DNA of 64,000 nt from contig CAVQGZ010000004.1 of NCBI GenBank assembly GCA_963712175.1, positions 806,001-870,000 on the forward strand. Reading direction: 5' to 3'. The position numbers were made by a program, and so were the translations under genes. A model generated the notes under the pieces. It was not told the DNA's origin. It made no database searches and saw nothing but the letters and a program-made list of their open reading frames with translations. Each line of letters begins with the position of its first letter. Positions within the stretch are counted from its first letter, which is position 1. Shown here piece after piece: positions 24,181 to 33,836 of the stretch. This stretch comes from CAVQGZ01 sp963712175 (lineage in GTDB: Bacteria; Actinomycetota; Actinomycetes; Jiangellales; Jiangellaceae).

Positions 24181-26512
24181 CTAGCGCTGAAAGCTCAGCC
24201 TCGTCGGCGATCCCGTCGCCTTCAGGACGACCTGCAGAACGCCGACCGCCACCAGGGCCAGCGCGATCGTGATCACGATGTCGATCGCCTCCGGCAGCGT
24301 GAACGCGAAGAACTCGCGCGTGAACGGGACGGCGAGCACCAGCACGAATCCCGCTGCCATGGCGAGCACGAGCACGATTCGAACCGTGTTGAGTGGCTGG
24401 GCGACCAGGACGACGACCCACAGCGCGATGACGAAGAGCACGATGGACGCGAGCGTCTGCGCCTCAGCCCGGGTGGTGTCCTCGAGGCTCAGTGACACCG
24501 CGTACGTAGCGAACGACGCGAGTGCGGCCGTCACGCCCGCGGGTATCGCGAATCGAGCGACGCGGCGGACGAAGCCGGGCCGGTATCGGCGGCGGTTGGG
24601 TCCCAAGGCAAGGAAGAAGCCGGGGATGCCGATCGTCAGCGCCGAGATGACGGTGAGGTGGCGAGGGAGGAACGGGAACGGCAGCCCGATGACGCCGGAC
24701 AGCAGCGAGATGACGGTGGCGTACGCGGTCTTGGTCAGAAACAGGCCGGCGACCCGCTCGATGTTGTTCACCACGCGCCGACCCTCGGCCACCACCGCGG
24801 GGAGATTCTCGAAACGGTTGTCGACAAGCACTATCTGGGCGACGCCTCTGGATGCGTCGCTCCCCGACGCCATGGCGACGGCGATGTCGGCGTCCTTCAG
24901 GGCGAGGACGTCGTTCACGCCGTCCCCGGTCATCGCCACGGTGTGACCAGACGACTGGAGCGCGCGCACCATCGTCTGCTTCTGGTGTGGTGTGACGCGG
25001 CCGAATGCCGTCTCACGGTTCATGATCGGGGCGAGATCGGCTGGCTCCTCAGGGAGGTCGCGCGCATCGATGCCGCGAAGCACCCCGGGGACCTCCAGGA
25101 ATCGAACGACGGCTCCGACCGTCTGCGGGCTGTCTCCGCTGAGCACCTTGACGGCTACACCCTGGTCGAGGAAGTAGCGCAACGTGCCGGCCGCGTCGGG
25201 CTTCACCCGTTGCGTGATGACGACGAGCGCCGAAGGTACGACGGCGCCCTGGTCACCGACGTCGGCCAGCTCTCCGGCCACCTGCCCGAGCAGCAGTACC
25301 CGCTTCCCCTCGTCGGCGAGGGACCGCACCTCGTCCAGGGCAGGGTGGTGGTGCGGAAGGAGCACCTCCGGTGCGCCGAGCACCCAGGCGCCCTGGTCGG
25401 CGAACCGGGCCCCGCTCCACTTGCGCTCCGAGGAGAACGGGACCACCGCCTGCGGGTCCCACCCCGTCACGGATGGCCCGTGGGCAGCGATCGCGTCCAT
25501 GCTGGGATTCCGGCGCGCCTCGACGGTGGCGAGGGCGGCGAGCGCAGGCGTCGACCGGAGCGGTCGGGTCGAGGACCCGAACCTCGTCGACCACCATCCC
25601 CGGCTCGGTCAACGTCCCCGTCTTGTCCAGGCACACGACGTCGGCCCTGGCGAGACCTTCGATCGCCGGCAGCTCCTGGACGAGGACATTGCGTCGACCG
25701 AGGCGGATGACGCCCACAGCGAACGCGACGCTCGTGAGCAGGACGAGCCCCTCGGGCACCATCGTCACGGTGCCTGCGACGGCGCCGGTCACCGCGTCGG
25801 AGAACGACTCGGCGTTGCGCAGCTGACTGATGATGAGGAGGACGCCGACAGGCACGACGACGAAGCTCATCATCCTCAGGATGCGGTTGATCCCGTCCCG
25901 GAGGTCCGAGCTCACCAAGGTGAACCGGCGTGCCTGCGCGGCCAGCTGGGCGGCATAGGCGTCGCCGCCGACCCGTGTCGCGCGGTAGGTGCCCGTACCG
26001 GCGACCACGTACGACCCGGACAGCACGCGGTCCCCCTCCTGCTTCGACACCGGGTCGGCCTCCCCGGTGAGCAGCGACTCGTCCACCTCGAGCCAGGTGG
26101 CCTCCAGCACCTGCCCGTCCACGACTACCTTGTCCCCGGCGCCGGCCATGATGACGTCGTCGAGAACGATCTGATTCATCGGGAGCTCCACGTCGACGCC
26201 GTCCCGGCGCACTCGCGGATGCGCCTCACCCACCACGGACAGGCGCTCGAGCGTCGCCTTCGCCCGGAGTTCCTGGATGATGCCGATCGCGGTGTTGACG
26301 ACGATGGCGACGACGAAGAGGGCGTCGCGCCAGTCACCGAACACCAGCACCAGCGTGGCCATCGTCCCGATGATGAGGTTGAACAGCGTGACCGTGTTGG
26401 CTCGCACGATCTGACCGACCGTGCGAGACGTGCCGCGGGGGAGTCGGTTCACCCGGCCGGCGGCAACCCGGTCAGCCACCTCCGCGGCGGTCAGCCCGTG
26501 TGGTGGGGCCAC
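24181..26512 (-). pseudogene. ctpE: CtpE-like cation (calcium) P-type ATPase with a frameshift
   Basis: The two reading frames together give a full P-type ATPase resembling mycobacterial CtpE, a calcium-uptake pump. The first frame (26512 to about 25540) has the A-domain DESLLTGEADP, the PEGL membrane motif and the phosphorylation site CLDKTGTLTE. The second (about 25540 to 24181) has KWSGARF, the hinge MTGDGVNDVLALKDADI and the C-terminal membrane helices. The shift falls at about 25540-25550 in the linker after the DKTGT loop (near VDAC/ALAALATVEARRNPS), where one extra base or two missing bases would explain it. It may be a sequencing error or a recent inactivation. Confidence 0.85.
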
Positions 26513-26588
26513 CTGGCCACCATACGGCGGCCATCACTCGGGCCTTCTAGGATCGGGGCGTGAGCTACTCGCCGGATGATGTCGGTCG

Positions 26589-27377
26589 ATGATGCGATTC
26601 CGTGCGCTGTGGGTGGTGGCGCCGGCCGTCCTGCTGCTGTCGGCGTGCGGGACGAGTTCCCCACAGGCCGGAACCGACCTCGACCTGGAGGGCTCGTCCT
26701 GGGTGCTGTCGACCCTGACGGTGGACGGGGTCGAGACACCCGCCGTGCCGGCGGCGACGGCCACGCTGGTGTTCGGACCCGACGGCGAGGTCTCCGGCTC
26801 AACCGGGTGCAACAGGTTCATCGGGGAGTGGGAGCAGGACGCATCCGCGCTCACGATCAGCGTCGCAGGGTCGACGATGGCTGCCTGCGCCGCGCCGGAG
26901 CTGAGCGAGCAGGAACAGCTGCTGCTCGAGGCGCTGGCGCAGACGGGATCGGCACGGCAGACCGGGGAGACGTTGGAGCTCCTGGACGGCGACAGCACCG
27001 TCCTGCTCCGCTATGACGCATCGCTGACCCAGCTCGGTGGGACGTCGTGGCAGGCCACGGGGGTCAACAACCGGTCGGGAGGCGTCGAGAGCACCGCGCT
27101 CACGTCGTCGGTGACTGCTCAGTTCGGTGACGACGGCGAGATCAGCGGCTTCAGCGGGTGCCGGGACTACACTGGGACGTTCGTGGCTTCTGAGGACGTC
27201 ATCGAGGTCACCGACATCTCTCTCGTCGGCGACGAGTGCTCCGGGGACCCGGCAGCACTGGAGGCCAACGTCGTGGCTGCGCTGGAGGCCTCCCAGACGT
27301 TCACCATCGAGGGCGCCACGCTCACCCTCCGGGACAGCGAGGGCGCCACCCAGCTCAGCTGCCAGCTGTCGACCTGA
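26589..27377 (+). CDS. Lipoprotein with two META (HslJ-like) domains
   Basis: A 262-residue exported lipoprotein: signal peptide with lipobox LLSAC (Cys20), then two META domains. The first has LEGSSWVLSTL and SGSTGCNRFIGEW, the second LGGTSWQATGV and SGFSGCRDYTGTF; each has a CxxxxG turn and a second downstream Cys. META/HslJ domains occur in heat-stress and motility-linked proteins of poorly known role. ATG codons at 26589 and 26592 are both usable. It lies 23 bp before thrS and diverges from the ATPase gene. Confidence 0.85.
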   Translation: MMRFRALWVVAPAVLLLSACGTSSPQAGTDLDLEGSSWVLSTLTVDGVETPAVPAATATLVFGPDGEVSGSTGCNRFIGEWEQDASALTISVAGSTMAACAAPELSEQEQLLLEALAQTGSARQTGETLELLDGDSTVLLRYDASLTQLGGTSWQATGVNNRSGGVESTALTSSVTAQFGDDGEISGFSGCRDYTGTFVASEDVIEVTDISLVGDECSGDPAALEANVVAALEASQTFTIEGATLTLRDSEGATQLSCQLST

Positions 27378-27400
27378 CCACCACCTACCTGGAGAACGAC

Positions 27401-29359
27401 GTGTCCGAGCTAGTGCTGACCGTGGACGAGCGCGAGGTCTCGGCGGCTGCCGGGACGACGGCAGGCGAGGTGCTGCGCGACGCCGCCGCAACCCCCGTCG
27501 TGGCCCGCGTGAACGGGCGTCTCGTCGACCTCGCGCATGTCGTCTCCTCCGGGGACGTCGTCGAGTCTGTCGTCATCGACAGCGAGGACGGCCGGGCGGT
27601 GCTGCGGCACTCCACCGCGCACGTGCTTGCCCAGGCCGTCCAGGAGCTGTATCCGCAGGCCAAGCTTGGTATCGGCCCGCCGGTCAAGGACGGGTTCTAC
27701 TACGACTTCGATGTGGCAGAGCCCTTCACGCCGGATGATCTCTCGGCTCTCACCTCCCGAATGCGCAAGATCATCAAGGAGGGCCAGCGCTTCTCCCGGC
27801 GGGTGGTCAGCGACGACGAGGCCACGGTCGAGCTCGCCCAGGAGCCCTACAAGCTGGAGCTCATCAGCCTGAAGGGGCGTGCCGGAGAGGCAGCCGAGGG
27901 CGCCTCCGCAGAGGTCGGCGGTGGCGAGCTGACCATGTACGACAACCTCCGTCGCGACGGGAACCTGGCCTGGACGGACCTGTGTCGTGGGCCCCACCTG
28001 CCCACGACCAAGTACATCCCGGCCTTCCAGCTCACCCGGGTGGCGGCCGCGTACTGGCGCGGCTCGGAGGAGAACCCCCAGCTGCAGCGCATCTACGGCA
28101 CCGCATGGGAGTCCAAGGAGGCCCTGAAGGCCCACCTCGACATGCTGGCCGAGGCCGAGAAGCGCGACCATCGAAAGCTGGGCGCTGAGCTCGACCTCTT
28201 CTCGTTCCCGGAGGAGATCGGTTCGGGGCTGGCCGTGTGGCACCCCAAGGGCGGGGTGGTGCGCACGGTGATGGAGGACTACTCACGTCGCCGCCATGAG
28301 GCCGCTGGCTACCAGTTCGTGCAGACCCCCCACCTGACAAAGGGAGCGCTGTTCGAGACCTCTGGCCACCTGCAGTGGTACGCCGACGGCATGTACCCGC
28401 CCATGGAGCTCGACGGTGGTGCGGAGTACTACCTCAAGCCCATGAACTGCCCGATGCACATGCTGATCTACTCCTCGCGGGGCCGGTCCTACCGCGAGCT
28501 GCCCATGCGCCTGTTCGAGTTCGGCACCGTGTACCGCTACGAGAAGTCCGGCGTCGTGCACGGGCTGACCCGAGCGCGTGGCTTCACCCAGGACGACTCG
28601 CACATCTTCTGCACGCCAGACCAGCTGGCCGACGAGCTCGCCTCGCTGCTGGACTTCGTCGTCGGCCTGCTGCGCGACTACGGCCTGACGGACTTCTCCG
28701 CGGAGCTGTCGACCCGACCGGAGGAGTTCGTCGGGGCACCCGAGCAGTGGGACGAGGCCGAGGCCGCGCTACGCGACGCCCTCGACCGCTCCGGGCTGGA
28801 CTACGTGGTGTCGGAGGGTGAGGGGGCCTTCTACGCACCCAAGATCGACGTGCACGTCGCCGATGCGCTCGGCAGGCGTTGGCAGCTCTCGACCCTGCAG
28901 GTCGACCTGCAGCTCCCGGTGCGGTTCGACCTGGAGTACCAGGCGACCGACGGCTCACGCCAGCGTCCTTACGTCATCCACCGTGCCCTGTTCGGCTCGG
29001 TCGAACGGTTCTTCGGCATCCTTCTCGAGCACTACGCCGGCGCCTTCCCGGCGTGGCTGGCCCCCGTCCAGGTCGTCGGGATCCCGATCACCGACTCCCA
29101 CGTCCCCTATCTGGACGACGTGGCTGAGCAGCTTCGCGAGCGGGGCATCCGGGTCGAGGTGGACACCTCCGACGACCGCATGCAGAAGAAGATCCGCAAC
29201 GCCCAACGCGCCAAGGTGCCCTTCATGCTGCTGGCCGGCGACACCGACGTCGAGGCTGGAGCCGTGTCGTTCAGGTTCAGGGATGGGACCCAGCGCAACG
29301 GTGTGCCGGTCGACGAGGCGGTCGAGCAGATCGTGCGCACCGTCGAGGAGCGGGAGTGA
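27401..29359 (+). CDS. thrS: Threonyl-tRNA synthetase
   Basis: A 652-residue class II aminoacyl-tRNA synthetase. Order: N-terminal TGS domain (about 1-60), editing domain with HSTAHVLAQAVQELYP (about 68-83), catalytic core with PMNCPMH (zinc ligand Cys), motif 2 LFEFGTVYRYE, motif 3 HRALFGSVERF, and a C-terminal anticodon-binding domain. The GTG at 27401 has GGAG about 6 nt upstream and gives the VSELVLTVDE start; the open frame extends back into the META gene without meaning. First gene of a block also found in mycobacteria (thrS, HIT, pgsA, patA, pimA). Confidence 0.97.
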   Translation: MSELVLTVDEREVSAAAGTTAGEVLRDAAATPVVARVNGRLVDLAHVVSSGDVVESVVIDSEDGRAVLRHSTAHVLAQAVQELYPQAKLGIGPPVKDGFYYDFDVAEPFTPDDLSALTSRMRKIIKEGQRFSRRVVSDDEATVELAQEPYKLELISLKGRAGEAAEGASAEVGGGELTMYDNLRRDGNLAWTDLCRGPHLPTTKYIPAFQLTRVAAAYWRGSEENPQLQRIYGTAWESKEALKAHLDMLAEAEKRDHRKLGAELDLFSFPEEIGSGLAVWHPKGGVVRTVMEDYSRRRHEAAGYQFVQTPHLTKGALFETSGHLQWYADGMYPPMELDGGAEYYLKPMNCPMHMLIYSSRGRSYRELPMRLFEFGTVYRYEKSGVVHGLTRARGFTQDDSHIFCTPDQLADELASLLDFVVGLLRDYGLTDFSAELSTRPEEFVGAPEQWDEAEAALRDALDRSGLDYVVSEGEGAFYAPKIDVHVADALGRRWQLSTLQVDLQLPVRFDLEYQATDGSRQRPYVIHRALFGSVERFFGILLEHYAGAFPAWLAPVQVVGIPITDSHVPYLDDVAEQLRERGIRVEVDTSDDRMQKKIRNAQRAKVPFMLLAGDTDVEAGAVSFRFRDGTQRNGVPVDEAVEQIVRTVEERE

Positions 29360-29366
29360 GCCGGAC

Positions 29367-29936
29367 GTGACCGGATCAGGCGAGGAGCCGGGCGAGCTCG
29401 TCGGCCAGGACGGCGCCTCGGTGCCCGATCGGCTCGCGAGGTTGTGGACGCCGCACCGCATGGCCTACATCAAGGCCGAGGCGGAGGTGGATCGGGACGA
29501 AGGCGGTTGCCCCTTCTGCCGCATCCCGACCCTTGACGACCGAGCCGGCCTCGTCGTGCGGCGTGGCGAGGCTGTCTACGCCGTGCTGAACCTGCACCCG
29601 TACAACCCGGGCCACCTCATGGTGGTGCCCTATCGGCACGTGGCCGGCTTCGAGGACCTCACGCCCGCCGAGGCCGTCGAGCTGACCACGATGACCCAGC
29701 AGGCGCTGCGCGCCATCCAGACGGTGTCACGCCCCCATGGGTTCAACGTCGGTCTGAACCTCGGGGGAGTGGCCGGCGGGTCGCTCGCGGCTCACCTTCA
29801 CCAGCACGTGGTGCCGCGCTGGAGCGGTGACGCCAACTTCATCGCAGTCATCTCCCACACCAAGGTCATCCCGCAGCTGCTGTCGGAGACGCGAGACCTG
29901 CTCGCCGACGCCTGGGCGAGCGCCCCCACGCCCTGA
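29367..29936 (+). CDS. HIT-family nucleotide hydrolase/phosphorylase (AP4A-type)
   Basis: A 189-residue HIT protein with CPFC zinc-type pair (CPFCRIP), NLHPYNPGHLMVVPYRH and the histidine triad HLHQHVV. The mycobacterial counterpart in the same position after thrS acts on diadenosine tetraphosphate, and dinucleotide polyphosphates are by-products of aminoacyl-tRNA synthetases, so the neighbourhood makes sense. The start is the GTG at 29367, 7 nt after the thrS stop. Confidence 0.88.
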   Translation: MTGSGEEPGELVGQDGASVPDRLARLWTPHRMAYIKAEAEVDRDEGGCPFCRIPTLDDRAGLVVRRGEAVYAVLNLHPYNPGHLMVVPYRHVAGFEDLTPAEAVELTTMTQQALRAIQTVSRPHGFNVGLNLGGVAGGSLAAHLHQHVVPRWSGDANFIAVISHTKVIPQLLSETRDLLADAWASAPTP

Positions 29937-30018
29937 CCCACCGGATCCCGGCCCCACAGGGCAGCTAGGTGCCCGGAGAGCCCGGAATGCGTAGGGCACA
30001 GCGGCAGCGGCGGCGCGG

Positions 30019-32178
30019 CTACTGCGAGGCCTTCGCCGCCTCGATCGCCTTGGACGCCAGGTGTGCCGGCATCGCCTCGTAGTGGCTGAACGTCCGGGAG
30101 AACGTGCCCGTCCCGTGCGACATCGAGCGCAGGTCGATGGCGTACCGGACGATCTCCACCTGCGGCACCTGAGCACGCACCACCGTGCGACCGTGCCCCA
30201 CTGGCTCGGTGCCCTGCAGGCGGCCGCGTCGTGACGACAGGTCACCCATCACAGCGCCGAGGTGCTCGTCGCTGATGAGCACCGACACCTCGTCGACCGG
30301 CTCCAGCAGCGACACGCCGGCGATGTCGGCAGCCTCACGCAAGGCGAGCGCCCCGGCAGTCTGGAAGGCCATGTCGGACGAGTCGACGCTGTGCGACTTG
30401 CCGTCCACCAGCGTCACCCTGAAGTCGACCATCGGGTAGCCGGCAGCCACACCCTTCTCGGCCTGGGCCCGCACACCCTTCTCCACCGAGGGGATGAACG
30501 AACGAGGGACCGACCCACCGACGACCTTGTCGACGAACTCGATGCCCGAGCCCTCGGGCAGCGGCTCGACCTCGACGTCACAGATGCCGAACTGTCCGTG
30601 CCCCCCGCTCTGCTTCACGTGCCGGCCGCGGGCGTTCGCGGGGCCGCTGAAGGTTTCGCGCAGCGGGACGCGCAGGTCCGTGCGGTCGACATCGACTCCG
30701 TAGCGCGACGACAGCTTGTCCAGCAGGAGGTCGGTGTGCGCCTCGCCCATCGTCCACAGCACCAGCTGGTGGGTCTCAGGGTTGTTCTCCACCCGCAGCG
30801 TCGGGTCCTCAGCGACCAGCCGTGACAGCGCCCCGGACAGCTTGTCCTCGTCCGCCTTCGCGTGCGCCACGATCGCCACTGGCAGCAACGGCTCGGGAAG
30901 CTCCCATGGCCGCAGCACGACTGGGTTGTCCTTGTCCGACAGGGTGTCGCCGGTCTCGGCTCGAGTCAGCTTCGCGACCGCGCAGATGTCACCGGCGACG
31001 CACTCGCCCACCGTGCGCAGCGTCTTGCCGAGGGGGGAGGACAGCGCTCCGATGCGTTCGTCCTCGTCGTGGTCCTCGTGCCCGCTCGTCTGACCGGCGA
31101 AGCTCGTGAGGTGCCCCGATACGTGCACGACGGTGTCTGGTCGCAGCGTGCCGGAGAACACCCGCACGAGGCTGATGCGGCCCACGTAGGGGTCGGACGT
31201 CGTCTTGACCACCTCCGCGACCAGCGGTCCGTCCGGGTCGACGCGGATGCCGCTGACCGGCTTGCCGTCCACGGTCGTGGCCTCGGGCATCGGGTGCTCG
31301 AAGGGGGACGGGAACGCGCTGGTGATGACCTCGAGCAGCTCGTCGACCCCGACACCGGTGGTGGAGCAGACCGGGATCACCGGGTGGAAGGACGCCCGGG
31401 CCACGGCCTTCTCCATGTCGTCGACGAGGATCTCGAGAGCGACCTCCTCACCGGACAGGTACCGGTCCATCAGCGTCTCGTCCTCGGACTCCTCGATGAT
31501 CGCCTCGAGTAGTGCTGGTCGGGCGTCCTCGATCCGGACAGCCTCGTCGTCGCTGGGGGACCGCTCGGTGGCGGTGCCACCGGTGTGGTCGAACGCTCGC
31601 TGGGACAGCAACGCCAGCAGCCCGGTCACCTCGCCTCCGTCGGTGACCGGCAGGTAGGCCGGCAGCACCTTCTCCCCGAAGGCCTCCTGGCACGCTGCGA
31701 GGGTGGCGTCGACGTCGGCCCGCTGGTGGTCGAGCTTGGTGATGACGACGGCCCGCGGCATGTTGACAGCCGCGCACTCTTCCCACAGGGCCTGAGTCGT
31801 GCCATCGATGCCGTCGGCGGCCGAGACGACGAACAGGGCGCAGTCAGCGGCGCGAAGCCCGGCCCGCAGCTCACCGACGTAGTCGGCGTAGCCGGGGCTG
31901 TCGAGCAGGTTGACCTTGGTGCGCTCGGAGACCAGCGGCGCCAGCGCCAGCGAGACCGACCGCTGCTGCTTGATCTCGGCGTCCTCGAAGTCCGTGACGG
32001 TCGAGCCGTCCTCGACGCGACCGGCCCGCCCGATGGTGCCGGCGCCGGACAGGAGCGCTTCGACCAGCGTCGTCTTTCCCGCTCCGGTGTGGCCGACGAG
32101 GACGACGTTGCGCACGCCGTCCGGCGACGTCGCGACGGGGGCGTCGCCGTTCGTGGTGCCGGGACGATCTGCAGCCAT
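30019..32178 (-). CDS. Elongation factor G-like GTPase (FusA2 type)
   Basis: A 719-residue translational GTPase paralogous to EF-G. G1 is GHTGAGKTT near the N terminus, G3 DSPGYADY, and G4 is TKLD rather than the canonical NKxD. EF-G domains II-V follow, with RETFSGPANARGRHVKQSGGHGQFG in domain IV. This resembles the actinobacterial EF-G2 group rather than the str-operon EF-G; its job is unsettled. The ATG at 32178 with GGAG 5-6 nt upstream is preferred; a GTG at 32208 would add ten residues. It sits on the opposite strand inside the thrS-pimA block. Confidence 0.9.
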   Translation of the reverse strand: MAADRPGTTNGDAPVATSPDGVRNVVLVGHTGAGKTTLVEALLSGAGTIGRAGRVEDGSTVTDFEDAEIKQQRSVSLALAPLVSERTKVNLLDSPGYADYVGELRAGLRAADCALFVVSAADGIDGTTQALWEECAAVNMPRAVVITKLDHQRADVDATLAACQEAFGEKVLPAYLPVTDGGEVTGLLALLSQRAFDHTGGTATERSPSDDEAVRIEDARPALLEAIIEESEDETLMDRYLSGEEVALEILVDDMEKAVARASFHPVIPVCSTTGVGVDELLEVITSAFPSPFEHPMPEATTVDGKPVSGIRVDPDGPLVAEVVKTTSDPYVGRISLVRVFSGTLRPDTVVHVSGHLTSFAGQTSGHEDHDEDERIGALSSPLGKTLRTVGECVAGDICAVAKLTRAETGDTLSDKDNPVVLRPWELPEPLLPVAIVAHAKADEDKLSGALSRLVAEDPTLRVENNPETHQLVLWTMGEAHTDLLLDKLSSRYGVDVDRTDLRVPLRETFSGPANARGRHVKQSGGHGQFGICDVEVEPLPEGSGIEFVDKVVGGSVPRSFIPSVEKGVRAQAEKGVAAGYPMVDFRVTLVDGKSHSVDSSDMAFQTAGALALREAADIAGVSLLEPVDEVSVLISDEHLGAVMGDLSSRRGRLQGTEPVGHGRTVVRAQVPQVEIVRYAIDLRSMSHGTGTFSRTFSHYEAMPAHLASKAIEAAKASQ

Positions 32179-32303
32179 GGGTTCTCCGTTCGTGTGAGTC
32201 GAGCTCACTCACCTTTGCCGTGCCCGGTATCCCATCACAAGGGGCCATAAGGTCCTCGCGTCGCCTCTGTCGATTCGAGCATGACGCCGTAGCATCGTCG
32301 CTC

Positions 32304-32930
32304 GTGATCGGCAGCCGCGCGCGACCTGTCGTGGCGAAGGTCTTCGAGCCCATCGCCGCGGGCCTCCTACGCATCGGGCTGACTCCTGACCACGTGACGA
32401 TCATCGGTACGACGGCGGTCGTCCTCGCCGCCCTGCTCGCGTACCCCTCCGGCCGCCTCTTCGCGGGCACGCTGGTCATCGCCGTGTTCGTCTTCGCCGA
32501 CAGCCTCGACGGGACGATGGCTCGCCTGTCGGGGCTGACCAGTGACTGGGGCGCCTTCCTCGACTCGACCCTTGACCGGCTCTCGGACGCGGCGATCTTC
32601 GCCGGACTCACCCTCTGGTTCGTCTCGCAGGACGACATGACCGGGACAGCCCTCTCGCTGTCGGCGCTCGTTCTCGGCCAGCTCGTGTCCTACGCCAGGG
32701 CCCGCGCCGAGGGTCTCGGGGCGCAGGCCGCCGTCGGCATCGCCGAGCGAACCGAACGGCTGATCGTCGTCCTGGTCGCGGCCGCGTTGGTCGGGTTGGG
32801 GCTCCCGCCTGTCGTTCTCGTCGTTGCCATGGGTGTGCTGACCGTGGCCTCGGCCGTCACCGTCCTCCAGCGCATGGTCGTCGTGCGAGCACAGCTGGCG
32901 CCCGGACCACGCTCGTCGAGAGACTCCTAG
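32304..32930 (+). CDS. pgsA: Phosphatidylinositol phosphate synthase (CDP-alcohol phosphatidyltransferase)
   Basis: A 208-residue integral membrane enzyme. The CDP-alcohol phosphotransferase motif is complete: Asp66, Asp69-Gly70, Ala73-Arg74, Gly83, Asp87, Asp91. In this genomic setting, directly before patA and pimA, the mycobacterial PgsA1 joins CDP-diacylglycerol to inositol-1-phosphate to give PI-phosphate; phosphatidylglycerophosphate synthase is the alternative for the fold. The GTG at 32304 is chosen; earlier in-frame codons would add a non-homologous stretch. Inner membrane. Confidence 0.9.
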   Translation: MIGSRARPVVAKVFEPIAAGLLRIGLTPDHVTIIGTTAVVLAALLAYPSGRLFAGTLVIAVFVFADSLDGTMARLSGLTSDWGAFLDSTLDRLSDAAIFAGLTLWFVSQDDMTGTALSLSALVLGQLVSYARARAEGLGAQAAVGIAERTERLIVVLVAAALVGLGLPPVVLVVAMGVLTVASAVTVLQRMVVVRAQLAPGPRSSRDS

Positions 32931-32933
32931 GCC

Positions 32934-33836
32934 ATGGCCGTGTCGGAGACCGCATCGGTCATCGCCTACCGGGGCGGCTGGAGAGCCGTGCGCTACATGC
33001 CGGACGCGGTCGCCTACGCCTTCTTCCATCGCGTCGCCGACGTGGCCTGGCGCCGCCGCACGAAGGGTGCGCGACGCCTGCGGGCCAACCTCGCTCGGGT
33101 CGTGCCGGACGCCGACGACGCGGCCCTGGACGACCTGACCAGGCAGGGGTTGCGCAGCTACTTCACCTACTGGTGCGACGCCTTCCGGATGCCCGACTGG
33201 AGCCCGGAGCGCGTCGACCGCATCGAGGTGCGCAACGAGCACATCGTCCGCGAGGCGCTGGCACGGGGTGGCGGGGCGGTCGGCGCCCTGCCTCACATGG
33301 GCAACTGGGACCACGGCGGTGCCTGGTGCACCGCGAACGGCATTCCCGTCACCACGGTGGCCGAGCGGCTCAAGCCGGAGGCCGTCTACCGCGAGTTCCT
33401 CGAGTTCCGCGAAGGCCTGGGCATGACCATCTACCCGCTGACCGGCGGGGACGGCGACGTTTTCGCGCGACTGGCCGATCACGTCCGGAGCAACGACTTC
33501 ATCCCACTTCTCGCCGACCGAGACCTGACCGAGCGGGGAATCGAGGTCGACTTCTTCGGCGAGAAGGCGTCCATGCCCGCAGGCCCGGCCGCGCTGGCCC
33601 TGCGCACGGGAGCGCCCCTGGTCCCGGTCACGACCTTCTGCGTCGGGGACGCACCGAACCACAGCCTGGTGATGCAGTTCGACGAACCTGTGACCGCCGC
33701 GTCCGGAACCGGGCGCGACAAGGCGTCGGCTATGACCCAGCGGCTCGCCGAGGTCTTCGAGCGACGTATCCGCGAGCATCCGGCCGACTGGCACATGCTC
33801 CAGCGGGTCTTCACCGCTGACCTCACGCCACGATGA
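32934..33836 (+). CDS. patA: Phosphatidylinositol mannoside acyltransferase
   Basis: A 300-residue acyltransferase of the lauroyl/HtrB superfamily. The HxxxxD motif is HMGNWD (His121, Asp126), followed by ERLKPEAVYREFLEFRE, IPLLADRDLTERGIEVDFFG and AGPAALALRTGAPLVPV. In mycobacteria PatA acylates the mannose that PimA places on PI. It is peripheral at the cytoplasmic membrane face. It starts 3 bp after pgsA and overlaps pimA by 4 bp. Confidence 0.93.
   Translation: MAVSETASVIAYRGGWRAVRYMPDAVAYAFFHRVADVAWRRRTKGARRLRANLARVVPDADDAALDDLTRQGLRSYFTYWCDAFRMPDWSPERVDRIEVRNEHIVREALARGGGAVGALPHMGNWDHGGAWCTANGIPVTTVAERLKPEAVYREFLEFREGLGMTIYPLTGGDGDVFARLADHVRSNDFIPLLADRDLTERGIEVDFFGEKASMPAGPAALALRTGAPLVPVTTFCVGDAPNHSLVMQFDEPVTAASGTGRDKASAMTQRLAEVFERRIREHPADWHMLQRVFTADLTPR

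Noticed and set aside
29937..30018. Rho-independent terminator between the HIT gene and the EF-G-like gene
   Set aside because: Only short GC-rich pairings are visible and there is no T tract on either strand, so I cannot support a terminator.
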